A program made the position numbers and the translations under genes. DNA of 64,000 nt from Polaromonas sp. (GTDB lineage Bacteria; Pseudomonadota; Gammaproteobacteria; Burkholderiales; Burkholderiaceae_C), in contig JAKFXR010000024.1 in NCBI GenBank assembly GCA_021731285.1, positions 1-64,000 of the forward strand, written 5' to 3'. Numbering within the stretch: the first letter of the stretch is position 1; the number at the start of each line of letters is the position of its first letter. The notes beneath the pieces were generated by a model. It searched no databases and was not told the DNA's origin. It saw nothing but the letters and a program-made list of their open reading frames with translations. This document shows, in pieces, positions 33,908 to 41,884 of this stretch.

Positions 33908-34753
33908 GTGACCACCGCCTCTGCCGACTCCCAGCCCCTTGCTCCCCCCAATGACTCCACGCCCGCGCCGCGCAAACGCCGGCCACCGCGGCGAGTGGAG
34001 GTCAGCCGCGTCCAGATCCTGAGCCCGGCCATGCGCCGCATCACACTGACGGGGGCTGAACTCGAAGGCTTCCCGGCAACCGGCCCGGCCAGCTACATCA
34101 AACTGATCTTTCCGGAGCCCGGACAAACCGAGCCCATCCGACCTTTGCCGGATGGCCCGCGCGCCGTGTCCATGCGAACCTACACGCCACTGGCCGTCAG
34201 GCCAGAGGCGCTGGAAGTCGATGTCGATTTTGTGCTGCACGGTGAAGGCCCGGCCTCAAGCTGGGCGGCACAGGCCCGCGTGGGCCAGGTGCTGTTCCTG
34301 ATGGGCCCCGGACCGGGCTACCCGGTGGACACGCTGGCCACGCAGCATCTGCTGATTGCAGACGACAGTGCATTGCCAGCCGTGGAAACCATTCTGGCAG
34401 CGCTGCCGGCCAGCGCCAGCGTGCAGGTGCTGCTGGAGGTGATCGCCGACGCCGAGCAGCGCGAACTGCACAGCGCTGCGAAGCTCGATGTGCAGTGGCT
34501 GGCACGCGGCACAGACCACCGGCTGACGGGTGTGCCGCTTGAAAAGGCGTTGCGGGGGCTGCCACCCGTTCTGGCCGAGACGCTTGTCTATCTGGCTTGC
34601 GAAGCGGCGGCCATGCGCCGCCTGCGTCAACTGCTGGTCGATGAGCTGGGTATCTCCCGCGAGAAAATCGTGGGCAGGGGTTACTGGAAGCTCGATGTAA
34701 TCAATCATCCTGACCACGACTACGGGGATGATGAATCCAGCCGCGCCGCGTGA
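33908..34753 (+). CDS. Siderophore-interacting protein (ferric-siderophore reductase family)
   Basis: 281 aa from a GTG at 33908; the upstream part of the track ORF is another frame of amn. The FAD-binding domain has MRTYTPLAVRPEALEVDVDF and HGEGPASSWAAQARVG, the SIP signatures, and the C-terminal NADPH-like domain ends REKIVGRGYWKLD. Members release iron from imported ferric siderophores in the cytoplasm. No siderophore receptor or synthesis genes are nearby, but a Fur box precedes it. The N-terminal 25 residues are Pro-rich and disordered. Confidence 0.88.
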   Translation: MTTASADSQPLAPPNDSTPAPRKRRPPRRVEVSRVQILSPAMRRITLTGAELEGFPATGPASYIKLIFPEPGQTEPIRPLPDGPRAVSMRTYTPLAVRPEALEVDVDFVLHGEGPASSWAAQARVGQVLFLMGPGPGYPVDTLATQHLLIADDSALPAVETILAALPASASVQVLLEVIADAEQRELHSAAKLDVQWLARGTDHRLTGVPLEKALRGLPPVLAETLVYLACEAAAMRRLRQLLVDELGISREKIVGRGYWKLDVINHPDHDYGDDESSRAA

Positions 34754-34790
34754 GCAGGCCCCAAGCACCCGGTTGGGCAACAATAAGCGC

Positions 34791-35744
34791 ATGAGCCAGC
34801 CTCTTGTTTCCATCCAGGGCCTGACCAAGCGATATGGCGGCGCCGTGGCGGTCAATGACCTGTCGTTTGAGATTGCCCCCGGCGAATGCCTGGGTGTCAT
34901 AGGCCCCAATGGCGCCGGGAAAACCACCACCATCCGCATGTGCCTGGGGCAGGTGGTACCCGATGAAGGAGAAGTGTCCTACTTCTTCCAGGGGGATGGG
35001 GCCCGCTTGCGCATGCCGCAGGACGCGCTGGCCATCAAGGCGAAACTGGGCGTGGTCAGCCAGTTCGACACCCTGGACCCCGACTTCAACTGCGCTGAGA
35101 ACCTGCAAGTCTATGGCCGCTATTTCGGCCTTGCCCCGGCACACATTCGTTCGCGCGTGCCGGGTCTGCTCGAGTTTGCATCCCTGTCGCACAAGGCGGC
35201 CAGCAAGCCGGCCGAACTGTCGGGCGGCATGCGGCGGCGTCTGAGTCTGGCGCGGGCGCTGGTCAATGACCCGCAGCTTTTGTTGCTTGACGAACCCACC
35301 ACCGGTCTGGATCCGCAGGCGAGGCACCTGATGTGGGAGCGCCTGCAACTGCTGCTGCAACAGGGCAAGTCCATCTTGCTGACCACACACTTCATGGACG
35401 AAGCCGAACGACTGTGCTCCCGTCTGCTGGTGCTGGACCACGGCAAAAAAATCGCCGAGGGGAAACCAAGGGAGCTGATTGCCCAACATCTGGACCCCGA
35501 CGTGGTGGAGGTGTATGGGACCGGCGCGCTGGCCCTGGCCGGGTCGGCCGAACACGCAGCGCTGCGCGCGCTGGCTGCGCGGGTCGAGGTCAGCGGCGAG
35601 ACGGTGTTTTTCTATACGCAGGACGCGCGGCCCTTGCTGGACAAGCTCACGGCGCATGGTCACCTGCGCACGCTGCACCGGCCCGCCAACCTGGAAGACC
35701 TGTTTCTCAAGCTCACCGGCCGTCAGATCAGGGAGGACGCTTGA
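34791..35744 (+). CDS. ABC exporter ATP-binding protein, NodI-like
   Basis: 317 aa from the ATG at 34791 (MSQPLVSIQGLTKRY); an ATG 63 bases upstream overlaps the SIP gene end. Walker A GPNGAGKTTT, signature ELSGGMRRRLSLARAL, Walker B LLLLDEPTTGLDPQARHL and the H-loop TTHFMDEAERLC are visible. The C-terminal extension (DVVEVYGTGALALAG, LEDLFLKLTGRQIR) is the NodI/DrrA type. With the following permease it forms an ABC-2 exporter of unknown cargo. Its stop overlaps the permease start (TGATG). Confidence 0.9.
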   Translation: MSQPLVSIQGLTKRYGGAVAVNDLSFEIAPGECLGVIGPNGAGKTTTIRMCLGQVVPDEGEVSYFFQGDGARLRMPQDALAIKAKLGVVSQFDTLDPDFNCAENLQVYGRYFGLAPAHIRSRVPGLLEFASLSHKAASKPAELSGGMRRRLSLARALVNDPQLLLLDEPTTGLDPQARHLMWERLQLLLQQGKSILLTTHFMDEAERLCSRLLVLDHGKKIAEGKPRELIAQHLDPDVVEVYGTGALALAGSAEHAALRALAARVEVSGETVFFYTQDARPLLDKLTAHGHLRTLHRPANLEDLFLKLTGRQIREDA

Positions 35745-36544
35745 TGAATCAGTCCATTTGGCGCAGGCCTGATTTGTCTGGCCGCTGGTGGCCAGTCTTC
35801 CTGCGCAACCTGCTGGTCTGGCGCAAGCTCGCCATCCCCAGTCTGGTTGGCAACATCGCCGAGCCGCTGATGTGGCTGGTGGCATTTGGTTATGGCATGG
35901 GCGCACTGGTGGGGGAGGTCAGCGTTGGCGGCACAGACAAGGTGCCCTACATCCTGTTTCTGGCCAGCGGATCGATCTGTATGAGCGCGATGAACGCCGC
36001 TTCCTTTGAAGCGCTGTACTCCGCGTTTTCACGCATGCACGTGCAAAAGACCTGGGACGGCATCATGAACGCGCCGGTGAGCTTGGACAGCGTCCTGCTT
36101 GCCGAGATGCTCTGGGCGGCCTTCAAGGCACTGTTCACCGTTACCGCCATTCTGGGCGTGATGCTCGCTTTGGGCATCAGTCACAGCCCCAAGCTGCTGC
36201 TGGCCTGGCCCATCCTGCTGCTGGTGGGCATGATGTTTTCATGCATCGCATTGATCTTCAATGCGTTGGCCAGGGGCTACGACTTTTTCACCTATTACTT
36301 CACGCTGGTGCTGACGCCCATGATGTTTCTCAGCGGTATCTTCTTTCCACGCGAGCAGTTGCCCACGGTGGTGCGCATCATCTCTGACTGGTTGCCACTG
36401 ACCAATGCGGTGGAGATTGTTCGCCCGCTCTTCATGGACCAGTGGCCTGCTTCGCCGTGGCGGCACGGGATGGTGTTGGTCGCCTATACGGTGGTGGGGT
36501 TCTGGATTGCGCTGGCTTTGACGCGCAGGCGGTTCCGGGCTTGA
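35744..36544 (+). CDS. ABC-2 type permease, NodJ-like
   Basis: 266 aa, starting within the ATPase stop codon. Six membrane segments are visible, with the ABC-2 signature around TPMMFLSGIFFPREQLPTVV and the N-terminal region WWPVFLRNLLVWRKLAIPSL. In rhizobia the NodIJ pair exports Nod factors; in betaproteobacteria closely similar pairs occur without nodulation genes and the cargo is unknown. It ends the transcription unit; a long repeat-filled gap follows. Confidence 0.9.
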   Translation: MNQSIWRRPDLSGRWWPVFLRNLLVWRKLAIPSLVGNIAEPLMWLVAFGYGMGALVGEVSVGGTDKVPYILFLASGSICMSAMNAASFEALYSAFSRMHVQKTWDGIMNAPVSLDSVLLAEMLWAAFKALFTVTAILGVMLALGISHSPKLLLAWPILLLVGMMFSCIALIFNALARGYDFFTYYFTLVLTPMMFLSGIFFPREQLPTVVRIISDWLPLTNAVEIVRPLFMDQWPASPWRHGMVLVAYTVVGFWIALALTRRRFRA

Positions 36545-36600
36545 GCTTGCCTGACAGGGGTTCCTGGGTTGCGTCTGTCTGGGTTTGGCAGAGAAATCGA

Positions 36601-36641
36601 CAATCTGCCCTTTAGGAGCATGCATAGTATGCTATTAATAC
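36601..36641 (-). repeat. AGCAAACTAT-family repeat, copy 2 (inverted)
   Basis: Read on the minus strand it gives AATAGCATACTAT, nine bases, then TAAAGGGCAG, matching the core of the copies at 26651 and 56171 with the same spacing. The flanks are diverged. Confidence 0.5.
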
Positions 36642-36674
36642 TGTAGCAGTTGACCATCATCCTGTACCGGACTT

Positions 36675-36703
36675 TGTCATCCCGGGCTTGACCCCGGGTC
36701 CAT
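36675..36703 (+). repeat. TGTCATCCCGG-family repeat, single unit
   Basis: TGTCATCCCGGGCTTGACCC followed by CGGGTCCAT is the same 29-bp unit that occurs as an inverted pair at 46722-46811. The internal CCCGGG...CCCGGG can fold as a short hairpin. Confidence 0.6.
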
Positions 36704-36818
36704 GCCTGATTCCCCACTCCCACCCCTAGCCCCTCCCTCGCCCCGCTGGGCGATGGAGGGGGACTTCATTTGGTCGCGTGTGCTGCAAGCCCGTGCAAAC
36801 ATGACCGCCCCGTACTCT

Positions 36819-36847
36819 GACGATAACGCGCAAAGCGCGTCATCGTC
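36819..36847. repeat. Hairpin GACGATAACGCGC / GCGCGTCATCGTC
   Basis: A 13-bp stem with one mismatch and a 3-nt AAA loop within the repeat-mosaic region. No T-run follows. It is probably a component of a larger dispersed intergenic element and could terminate transcription from the permease side. Confidence 0.5.
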
Positions 36848-37016
36848 TCCCCGAATCCGTTTTCGTTCCCACCCCTTCTGTATGCGCCGAGGAGCGCAGG
36901 TTCAGACGGATTAGGGCGGGCGATTGTCTGAGCGTAGCGAGTTCGAGCCCGACCCCGTCTGAACCGAGCACCGCAGGTTGCCCCCGTAGCGTTAGCGAAG
37001 GGGGACGCAGACAGCA

Positions 37017-37090
37017 GGGTCGCCTTTCTTTTGCTTACTTTTCTTTGGCGAGACAAAGAAAAGTGAGTCGCCCGCCGGGGCGAGACCCGG
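37017..37090. repeat. ACTTTTCTTTG hairpin element
   Basis: CTTACTTTTCTTTG (37034-37047) pairs with CAAAGAAAAGTGAG (37054-37067), 13 of 14 bases, with a 6-nt loop. It is flanked by GGGTCGCC on the left and GGGCGAGACCC on the right, an outer imperfect dyad. I recall near-identical elements from many Burkholderiales intergenic regions. Confidence 0.6.
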
Positions 37091-37143
37091 CTTGCTGGCG
37101 GACCCCCAAACCACGAGGCAAAAATCACTCGAAACATCCCCAT

Positions 37144-37172
37144 TTGACATCCTTATTTGTACGGCATACATT
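37144..37172 (+). promoter_or_regulatory. Sigma-70-type promoter of the TetR gene
   Basis: A perfect -35 TTGACA (37144-37149), 17-bp spacer and TACATT -10 (37167-37172). The ATG of the TetR gene begins only 7 bases after the -10, at the predicted transcription start, and lacks a ribosome-binding site, so the mRNA is probably leaderless. ATTTGT (37155-37160) and ACAAAT (37175-37180) form a dyad over the -10 that could be an autoregulatory operator. Confidence 0.7.
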
Positions 37173-37178
37173 CAACAA

Positions 37179-37877
37179 ATGCCACCCACCTTCCAGCCAG
37201 ACATCGACCCGGACACCCGCCCCACACGAGAGCCCGGCCGCCGCATGCGCTCGCATTTGCTCGACATTGCCGTTGAACTTTTCAAATCCCGCGGACTGGG
37301 CGGCGTCTCGGTGGCCGAGATCGCGCAGGCGGCAGATGCTTTCCCCAGCCAGGTGACTTACTACTTCCGCACCAAGGAAGCGCTGTTTGTCGAAGCCGCC
37401 TGCCGCGAGATTCTCTACACCGGCGAGCAGGCCGAGCGCGCTGCGGCCAAGGCGCGGACACTGCCGCTTTACACGCGGGCATTGGCCGAAAGCGTGGTGG
37501 CTTCGCCGGGGCTGGCGCTGTTTATTGAAGCGCTGACACTCGCACGGCGGCGGCAAGACCTGGCCCCGCTGATCGAGCGCACCTTTGAACGCCTGCACAG
37601 CGAAGGAGACCGGGCCTATGCTGCCATCCGGGACCTGCGCGGCTGGCCGCATGACGACGACCCGGCCCTGCGTGCCCGCCGCTTCTGGGCGTTGGCGTTG
37701 GGCTCGGTACTGCGCGGCGCCGCAACGGGCGTCAGCACCGAAGCCAGCGCGCGTGACATGCTGGAACTGCTGAGCGACGACAACACGCAGGAAACCCAAG
37801 CTGCCAACGCCCATCCGCAACTTCGGGTGGTCACACCAAAGGAAAACCATGCCCGCCGCAGCACGCGTTCAAGCTGA
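37179..37877 (+). CDS. TetR/AcrR family transcriptional regulator
   Basis: 232 aa from the ATG at 37179; the track start 87 bases upstream lies before the promoter. The helix-turn-helix is in LDIAVELFKSRGLGGVSVAEIAQAADAFPSQVTYYF. The C-terminal ligand domain includes PLYTRALAESVVASPGLALF. Its 3' end overlaps the desaturase gene by 29 bp, so it is co-transcribed with and probably regulates the desaturase in response to a lipid or similar effector. The mRNA appears leaderless. Confidence 0.88.
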   Translation: MPPTFQPDIDPDTRPTREPGRRMRSHLLDIAVELFKSRGLGGVSVAEIAQAADAFPSQVTYYFRTKEALFVEAACREILYTGEQAERAAAKARTLPLYTRALAESVVASPGLALFIEALTLARRRQDLAPLIERTFERLHSEGDRAYAAIRDLRGWPHDDDPALRARRFWALALGSVLRGAATGVSTEASARDMLELLSDDNTQETQAANAHPQLRVVTPKENHARRSTRSS

Positions 37878-38772
37878 CGCTTTCTTTAGCCCTGACGAAT
37901 GGAAGGGGCTGTCTGCGCGTTCGTCCTGGAAGGGCATTGCGGTGGTGGCGCACTGCTGGCTGGTGATAGGCGCGGCCATGGCGGTGGGTATCGTCTGGCC
38001 GCTGAGCATTCCGCTCATGGTGATGATCATTGGCAACCGGCAACTGGGCCTGTTTATCCTGATGCACGACGCGGCGCATGGCCTGCTGCACGCGAACCGG
38101 GCCGTCAACGACCGCCTGGCGCTGTGGTTTTGCGGCCATGAACTCAACATCTACCGCCCCTACCACTTGCAGCATCACCGCTTTGTGCAGCAAAGCGAAG
38201 ACCCGGACCTGGTGCTCTCCGCCCCTTTTCCGATCACGCCTGAGTCATTGCGGCGCAAGATCATCCGGGACCTGACGGGCCAGACTTTTTTCAAGCAGCG
38301 CTTTGGCGGGTTGATGAAGAAGCTCAAGAGCCGCGTACACAATGAAGCGGCCTGGCCCCTGATTGCTGCAGAAGTCAAACAGCAACGCGTCTTTCTGATC
38401 AGCAACGGTTTGGGCCTGGGACTGTTCAGCGTGGCCGGGCTCTGGTGGGCCTGGGCGCTGATGTGGCTGCTGCCCATGGCCACCTGGTTGCCGCTGGTCA
38501 GCCGCCTGCGCAATATTGCCGAACACGCGCTGATTGACCAGAACGGCACGGACCCGCTGCGCCATGCGCGCACCACGCGTGCCAACTGGCTGGAGCGCCT
38601 GTTCATTGCGCCCTACTGGGTCAACTACCACTGCGAGCATCACATGTTCACACAAATCCCCTGCTGGAATTTGCCGCGAGCCCATGAACTGCTGAAAGCC
38701 AAGGGGGTTGTGGACCGCATGGAAGTGCAGCCCGGCTACGTCACCGTGCTCAGGCTGGCCTCAGCCAGCTGA
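37849..38772 (+). CDS. Membrane fatty acid desaturase family protein
   Basis: 307 aa with at least four membrane segments and the three His boxes of membrane di-iron desaturases: MHDAAHG, HLQHHRF and NYHCEHHMF. Such enzymes insert a double bond or hydroxyl group into an acyl chain or related hydrocarbon using oxygen. It begins inside the 3' end of the TetR gene (29-bp overlap), a sign of tight coupling. The last 12 bp overlap the convergent methyltransferase gene. Acyl substrate and position are unknown. Confidence 0.87.
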   Translation: MPAAARVQADAFFSPDEWKGLSARSSWKGIAVVAHCWLVIGAAMAVGIVWPLSIPLMVMIIGNRQLGLFILMHDAAHGLLHANRAVNDRLALWFCGHELNIYRPYHLQHHRFVQQSEDPDLVLSAPFPITPESLRRKIIRDLTGQTFFKQRFGGLMKKLKSRVHNEAAWPLIAAEVKQQRVFLISNGLGLGLFSVAGLWWAWALMWLLPMATWLPLVSRLRNIAEHALIDQNGTDPLRHARTTRANWLERLFIAPYWVNYHCEHHMFTQIPCWNLPRAHELLKAKGVVDRMEVQPGYVTVLRLASAS

Positions 38773-39651
38773 GCCAAAGCGCGCAGTCAGCTCGCCCAGG
38801 TTCAGCTCAGCCAGCACTTGTTGCAAGCGCACTTGCGCGGATCGCATCTTGCTCTCGCTCACGGACTGCGGCAGGCTCGCCAAAATGAGTTCGTTTTTCA
38901 TGGAATGCTCCCAGCCCACCAGCTCGGTCACCGTCACCTGGTAGCCATGGGCCTCCAGTTGCAGGCAGCGCAGCACGTTGGTGATCTGGCTGCCAAACTC
39001 GCGCGTATGCAGCGGGTGTCGCCAGAGCTCGGCCAGTGGCGTTTTCGCCAGGGTCAGTGCCTTGTTCCTGCGCAGCACGCCGGCCACCTCGGCCTGGCAA
39101 CACGGCACCAGCACCATGTGGCGCGCCTGTTTGGCCAGGCCAAAAGCAATTGCATCATCCGTGGCGGTATCGCAGGCATGCAGGGCGGTGACGATATCCA
39201 CCTGCGCAGGCAGCTCCGCCGAGGTGGTGGCTTCGCTGACCCGCAGATTCAAAAAGACCATGCGTTCAAAGCCCAGCCGCTGGGCCAGCGCGCGCGATTT
39301 TTCCACCAGCTCGGCGCGCGATTCGATGCCGTAAATGCGTCCGGCGGTCTTGCGGCCCTGCTGCGCCACATTGAAAAACAGGTCGTAAAGAATAAAGCCG
39401 AGGTAGGACTTGCCGGCGCCATGGTCGGCGAGGCTGAAGTTGCGCCCGCCGGCTGACACCTCCTCGAGCAACGGCTCAATGAACTGATACAGGTGATACA
39501 CCTGCTTGAGCTTGCGCCGCGTGTCCTGATTCAGCTTGCCGTCCCGCGTGAGGATGTGCAGCTCCTTGAGCAGTTCCATCGACTGGCCGGGGCGGAGCTC
39601 TTCAATGACCTGGGCGGCCTTGGGGGCAGGGGAACTACGGGGTTTGTTCAT
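38761..39651 (-). CDS. Class I SAM-dependent methyltransferase
   Basis: 296 aa. The SAM-binding region is visible as SLADHGAGKSYLGFILYDL (motif I-like), with IYGIESRAELVEKSRALAQR as the acidic loop and VTALHACDTATDDAIAFGLA after. The pattern HACDTATD with LVPCCQAEV resembles the PF13679-type methyltransferases, a group with few characterised members, some linked to RNA. It is monocistronic. The 3' end overlaps the desaturase gene. Confidence 0.75.
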   Translation of the reverse strand: MNKPRSSPAPKAAQVIEELRPGQSMELLKELHILTRDGKLNQDTRRKLKQVYHLYQFIEPLLEEVSAGGRNFSLADHGAGKSYLGFILYDLFFNVAQQGRKTAGRIYGIESRAELVEKSRALAQRLGFERMVFLNLRVSEATTSAELPAQVDIVTALHACDTATDDAIAFGLAKQARHMVLVPCCQAEVAGVLRRNKALTLAKTPLAELWRHPLHTREFGSQITNVLRCLQLEAHGYQVTVTELVGWEHSMKNELILASLPQSVSESKMRSAQVRLQQVLAELNLGELTARFGSAG

Positions 39652-39717
39652 ACATGACTTGTTTTTGATCCCTCAAGTCTAGGGCTTAACCAAAAACACA
39701 CGATGTCACACTCCTGA

Positions 39718-39751
39718 TTAAATTGCACACAATTTAATTGAGTGCTATAAT
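39718..39751 (+). promoter_or_regulatory. ohrR promoter with OhrR-type operator
   Basis: A perfect 8-bp dyad TTAAATTG-CACA-CAATTTAA (39718-39737) overlaps the -35 TTGCAC (39723-39728). After a 17-bp spacer comes TATAAT (39746-39751). The dyad resembles AT-rich OhrR operators and its position would block RNA polymerase. The ohrR ATG at 39758 is at the predicted transcription start. Confidence 0.72.
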
Positions 39752-39757
39752 TCAGCC

Positions 39758-40198
39758 ATGACAACCAAAACCGACGCCATGCTGCAGCTGGACAACCAGC
39801 TGTGCTTTGCGCTGTACTCCACTTCGCTGGCCATGACCAAGTTGTACAAGCCACTGCTAGATGAGCTGGGCCTGACCTACCCGCAGTACCTGGCCATGCT
39901 GGCACTGTGGGAGCAGGACGGCCTGATGGTGTCCGAGCTCGGCGAGCGACTGTCCCTGGACTCCGGCACGCTCACGCCCCTGCTCAAGCGCCTGGAGGTC
40001 TCGGGCCTGGTGACCCGCATCCGTGATGTAGAGGATGAACGCCGCGTGCATATCACCTTGACCGCTGCAGGCCGCAAGCTCAAGACGCGGGCCGCCAAAA
40101 TTCCGGGCTGCATTCTGGCCGCCAGCCAGTGCTCTGTTTCTGAACTGATTTCCCTCACGCAGCAAGTGCAGGCCTTGCGCCGGCGCATCGCTACGTAG
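39758..40198 (+). CDS. ohrR: Organic hydroperoxide-sensing repressor OhrR
   Basis: 146 aa, MarR family. The reactive Cys16 sits in LQLDNQLCFALYSTSL and the resolving candidates Cys118 and Cys125 in IPGCILAASQCSV, making it a two-Cys type OhrR like that of Xanthomonas. The winged helix is around LDSGTLTPLLKRLEVSGLV. Organic peroxides oxidise it and release ohr from repression. It lies 50 bp upstream of ohr. The mRNA may be leaderless, since the ATG follows the TATAAT by six bases. Confidence 0.93.
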   Translation: MTTKTDAMLQLDNQLCFALYSTSLAMTKLYKPLLDELGLTYPQYLAMLALWEQDGLMVSELGERLSLDSGTLTPLLKRLEVSGLVTRIRDVEDERRVHITLTAAGRKLKTRAAKIPGCILAASQCSVSELISLTQQVQALRRRIAT

Positions 40199-40248
40199 TT
40201 GTTTTTTCAATCCGCCCCAATCACGGGGCACATCCCAAAGGAAGCACC

Positions 40249-40668
40249 ATGACCACCAAACTCGAAAAAGTTCTGTACACCGCCAAAGCGCACACCACCG
40301 GCGGGCGTGATGGCAAGTCGCGCAGCGACGACGGCCGCCTGGACGTGACGCTGAGCTCACCAGGCACAGCAGGCACCGGCACCAACCCCGAGCAGCTGTT
40401 TGCTGCGGGCTACTCCGCCTGTTTCATCGGCGCCATGAAGGCTGTCGCTGGCATGAAAAAGGTCACCCTGCCAGAAGACCTGAGCATCGACGCCGCTGTG
40501 GACCTGGGCAAGATCCCCAACGCCTATGGCATCGCCGTACGTCTCGACGTGTCCCTGCCCGGCATGGACCGCGCCGCTGCGCAAGACCTGATTGATGCTG
40601 CGCACCAGGTTTGCCCTTACTCGAACGCCACCCGTGGCAACATCGAAGTCACCATTACCCTGAAGTAA
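40249..40668 (+). CDS. ohr: Organic hydroperoxide reductase Ohr
   Basis: 139 aa, full length. The two catalytic Cys are Cys58 in AGYSACFIGAMKA and Cys122 in HQVCPYSNATRGN, with the Arg20 (GGRDGKSRSDDG) and Glu49 (NPEQLFAAG) that orient the peroxide. It reduces organic hydroperoxides to alcohols using lipoyl thiols. AAAGGAAG precedes the ATG. It is followed by a strong terminator, so ohrR-ohr is a self-contained unit. Confidence 0.95.
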   Translation: MTTKLEKVLYTAKAHTTGGRDGKSRSDDGRLDVTLSSPGTAGTGTNPEQLFAAGYSACFIGAMKAVAGMKKVTLPEDLSIDAAVDLGKIPNAYGIAVRLDVSLPGMDRAAAQDLIDAAHQVCPYSNATRGNIEVTITLK

Positions 40669-40692
40669 TCAGCTTCCGCTGTCGCCCATGCG

Positions 40693-40722
40693 GCCCGCCG
40701 GTGTTGAACTGGCGGGCTTTTT
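40693..40722 (+). terminator. Rho-independent terminator after ohr
   Basis: GCCCGCC (40693-40699) pairs with GGCGGGC (40711-40717) and is followed directly by TTTTT. It lies 25 bp after the ohr stop and just before the DUF2855 gene. Confidence 0.85.
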
Positions 40723-40738
40723 CAATTAAGTTGCAGAC

Positions 40739-41827
40739 ATGAACAACACCCGCCTTCTGGTGCGCAAGAATTTGTTAACCGACACGCGCCTGTCAACCAG
40801 TCAAGACAAGCCACTGGCCGATGGACAGATTCGCATGCGCGTCGATTCTTTTGCGCTCACCTCCAACAACATCACTTACGCCGCCTTTGGCGACGCAATG
40901 AATTACTGGCAGTTTTTCCCTACGCAAGAGGAGGGCTGGGGCTGCATCCCTGTCTGGGGTTTTGCCAGCGTGGCCGAGTCGCTGTGCGAGGGCGTCAAGG
41001 TGGGCGAGCGGTTTTACGGCTACTACCCGATGGCCAGCGAAACTGTGCTGAACCCGACCCGGGTCAACAGCGCCGGTTTTTTTGACGGTGCCGGGCACCG
41101 GCGCGAATTGCACCCGGTCTACAACCAGTACCTGCACTGCAGCACCGACCCCCTGTACACGCCTGAGACGGAAGACGCGCAGGCTTTGTTGCGGCCACTG
41201 TTCATGACCTCCTGGCTGATCGACGATTTCCTTGCCGACAACAATTTTTTTGGTGCGCAAACCATGCTGCTGTCCAGCGCATCGAGCAAAACCGCGTATG
41301 GCACCGCATTCCAGCTGGCCCAGCGCCCCGGCATGGAGGTGATTGGACTCACATCAGCATCGAACGTCGCGTTCTGCGAGAGCCTGGGTTGTTACGGCCG
41401 TGTGCTCAGCTATGAGCAGCTTGACCAGGTCGCAGAAGACGCCGCCTGCATCTATGTGGATTTTGCGGGCAGTGCTCCCCTGCGCCGCAACATTCACAGC
41501 CGGTTTACCCATCTGAAATACAGCTGCTCCATTGGAGGAACGCATGTGGAGCAACTGGGCGGCGCGAAAGACCTGCCGGGCCCGCGAGTCACGCTGTTTT
41601 TTGCGCCTGCGCAGATCAAAAAGCGTCATGCCGACTGGGGCGCGGAGCAACTGGGTATGCGCCTGCAGCAGGGCTGGCAGTCGTTTATTGTTCAGGTCTT
41701 CAACGCCCAGTCGCCATGGCTTTGCGTTCAGCGTCACCAGGGACCGCAGCAAACGCAGCAGGCCTATGCGCAGGTGCTCGCAGGCCAGGGTGATCCACGT
41801 GTGGGCCATGTGCTGTCGATGGCATAG
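40739..41827 (+). CDS. DUF2855 family protein
   Basis: 362 aa, ATG at 40739, 16 bp after the ohr terminator. The family resembles MDR (zinc-free alcohol dehydrogenase-like) proteins: an N-terminal GroES-like part (ADGQIRMRVDSFALTSNNI) and a Rossmann-like part (QTMLLSSASSKTAYGTAFQL, GMEVIGLTSASN). The absence of zinc ligands and the SSASSKT loop instead of a GxGxxG are typical of DUF2855. The catalytic role is not known. Its own promoter should lie in the short gap after the terminator or it depends on read-through. Confidence 0.8.
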   Translation: MNNTRLLVRKNLLTDTRLSTSQDKPLADGQIRMRVDSFALTSNNITYAAFGDAMNYWQFFPTQEEGWGCIPVWGFASVAESLCEGVKVGERFYGYYPMASETVLNPTRVNSAGFFDGAGHRRELHPVYNQYLHCSTDPLYTPETEDAQALLRPLFMTSWLIDDFLADNNFFGAQTMLLSSASSKTAYGTAFQLAQRPGMEVIGLTSASNVAFCESLGCYGRVLSYEQLDQVAEDAACIYVDFAGSAPLRRNIHSRFTHLKYSCSIGGTHVEQLGGAKDLPGPRVTLFFAPAQIKKRHADWGAEQLGMRLQQGWQSFIVQVFNAQSPWLCVQRHQGPQQTQQAYAQVLAGQGDPRVGHVLSMA

Positions 41828-41884
41828 CCACTGACAAACTGGCGCGAAACCGCGCCCTCCTGGAGACGGGGGCGATAATCATGC

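Larger units (their letters stand above)
36545..37178. other. Repeat-mosaic intergenic region
   Basis: 634 bp without a credible gene between the NodJ-like permease and TetR. It contains, in order, an inverted copy of the AGCAAACTAT family, a TGTCATCCCGG-family unit, a GACGAT hairpin, a long GC-biased stretch with GTAGCGTTAGCGAAGGGGG, and an ACTTTTCTTTG hairpin element. The last 35 bp carry the TetR promoter. ORFs called here are short and lack coding features. Confidence 0.65.

Noticed and set aside
34701-35906. 401-aa minus-strand ORF
   Set aside because: Antisense to the NodI-like ATPase, which has all Walker and signature motifs.
36702-36914. 70-aa Pro/Ser-rich ORF in the repeat-mosaic region
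   Set aside because: Built entirely from dispersed repeat sequence, without a ribosome-binding site or coding pattern.
36545-37143. Possible CRISPR-like or tandem repeat array
   Set aside because: The elements are different from one another and not regularly spaced; there are no identical repeats with spacers and no cas genes.
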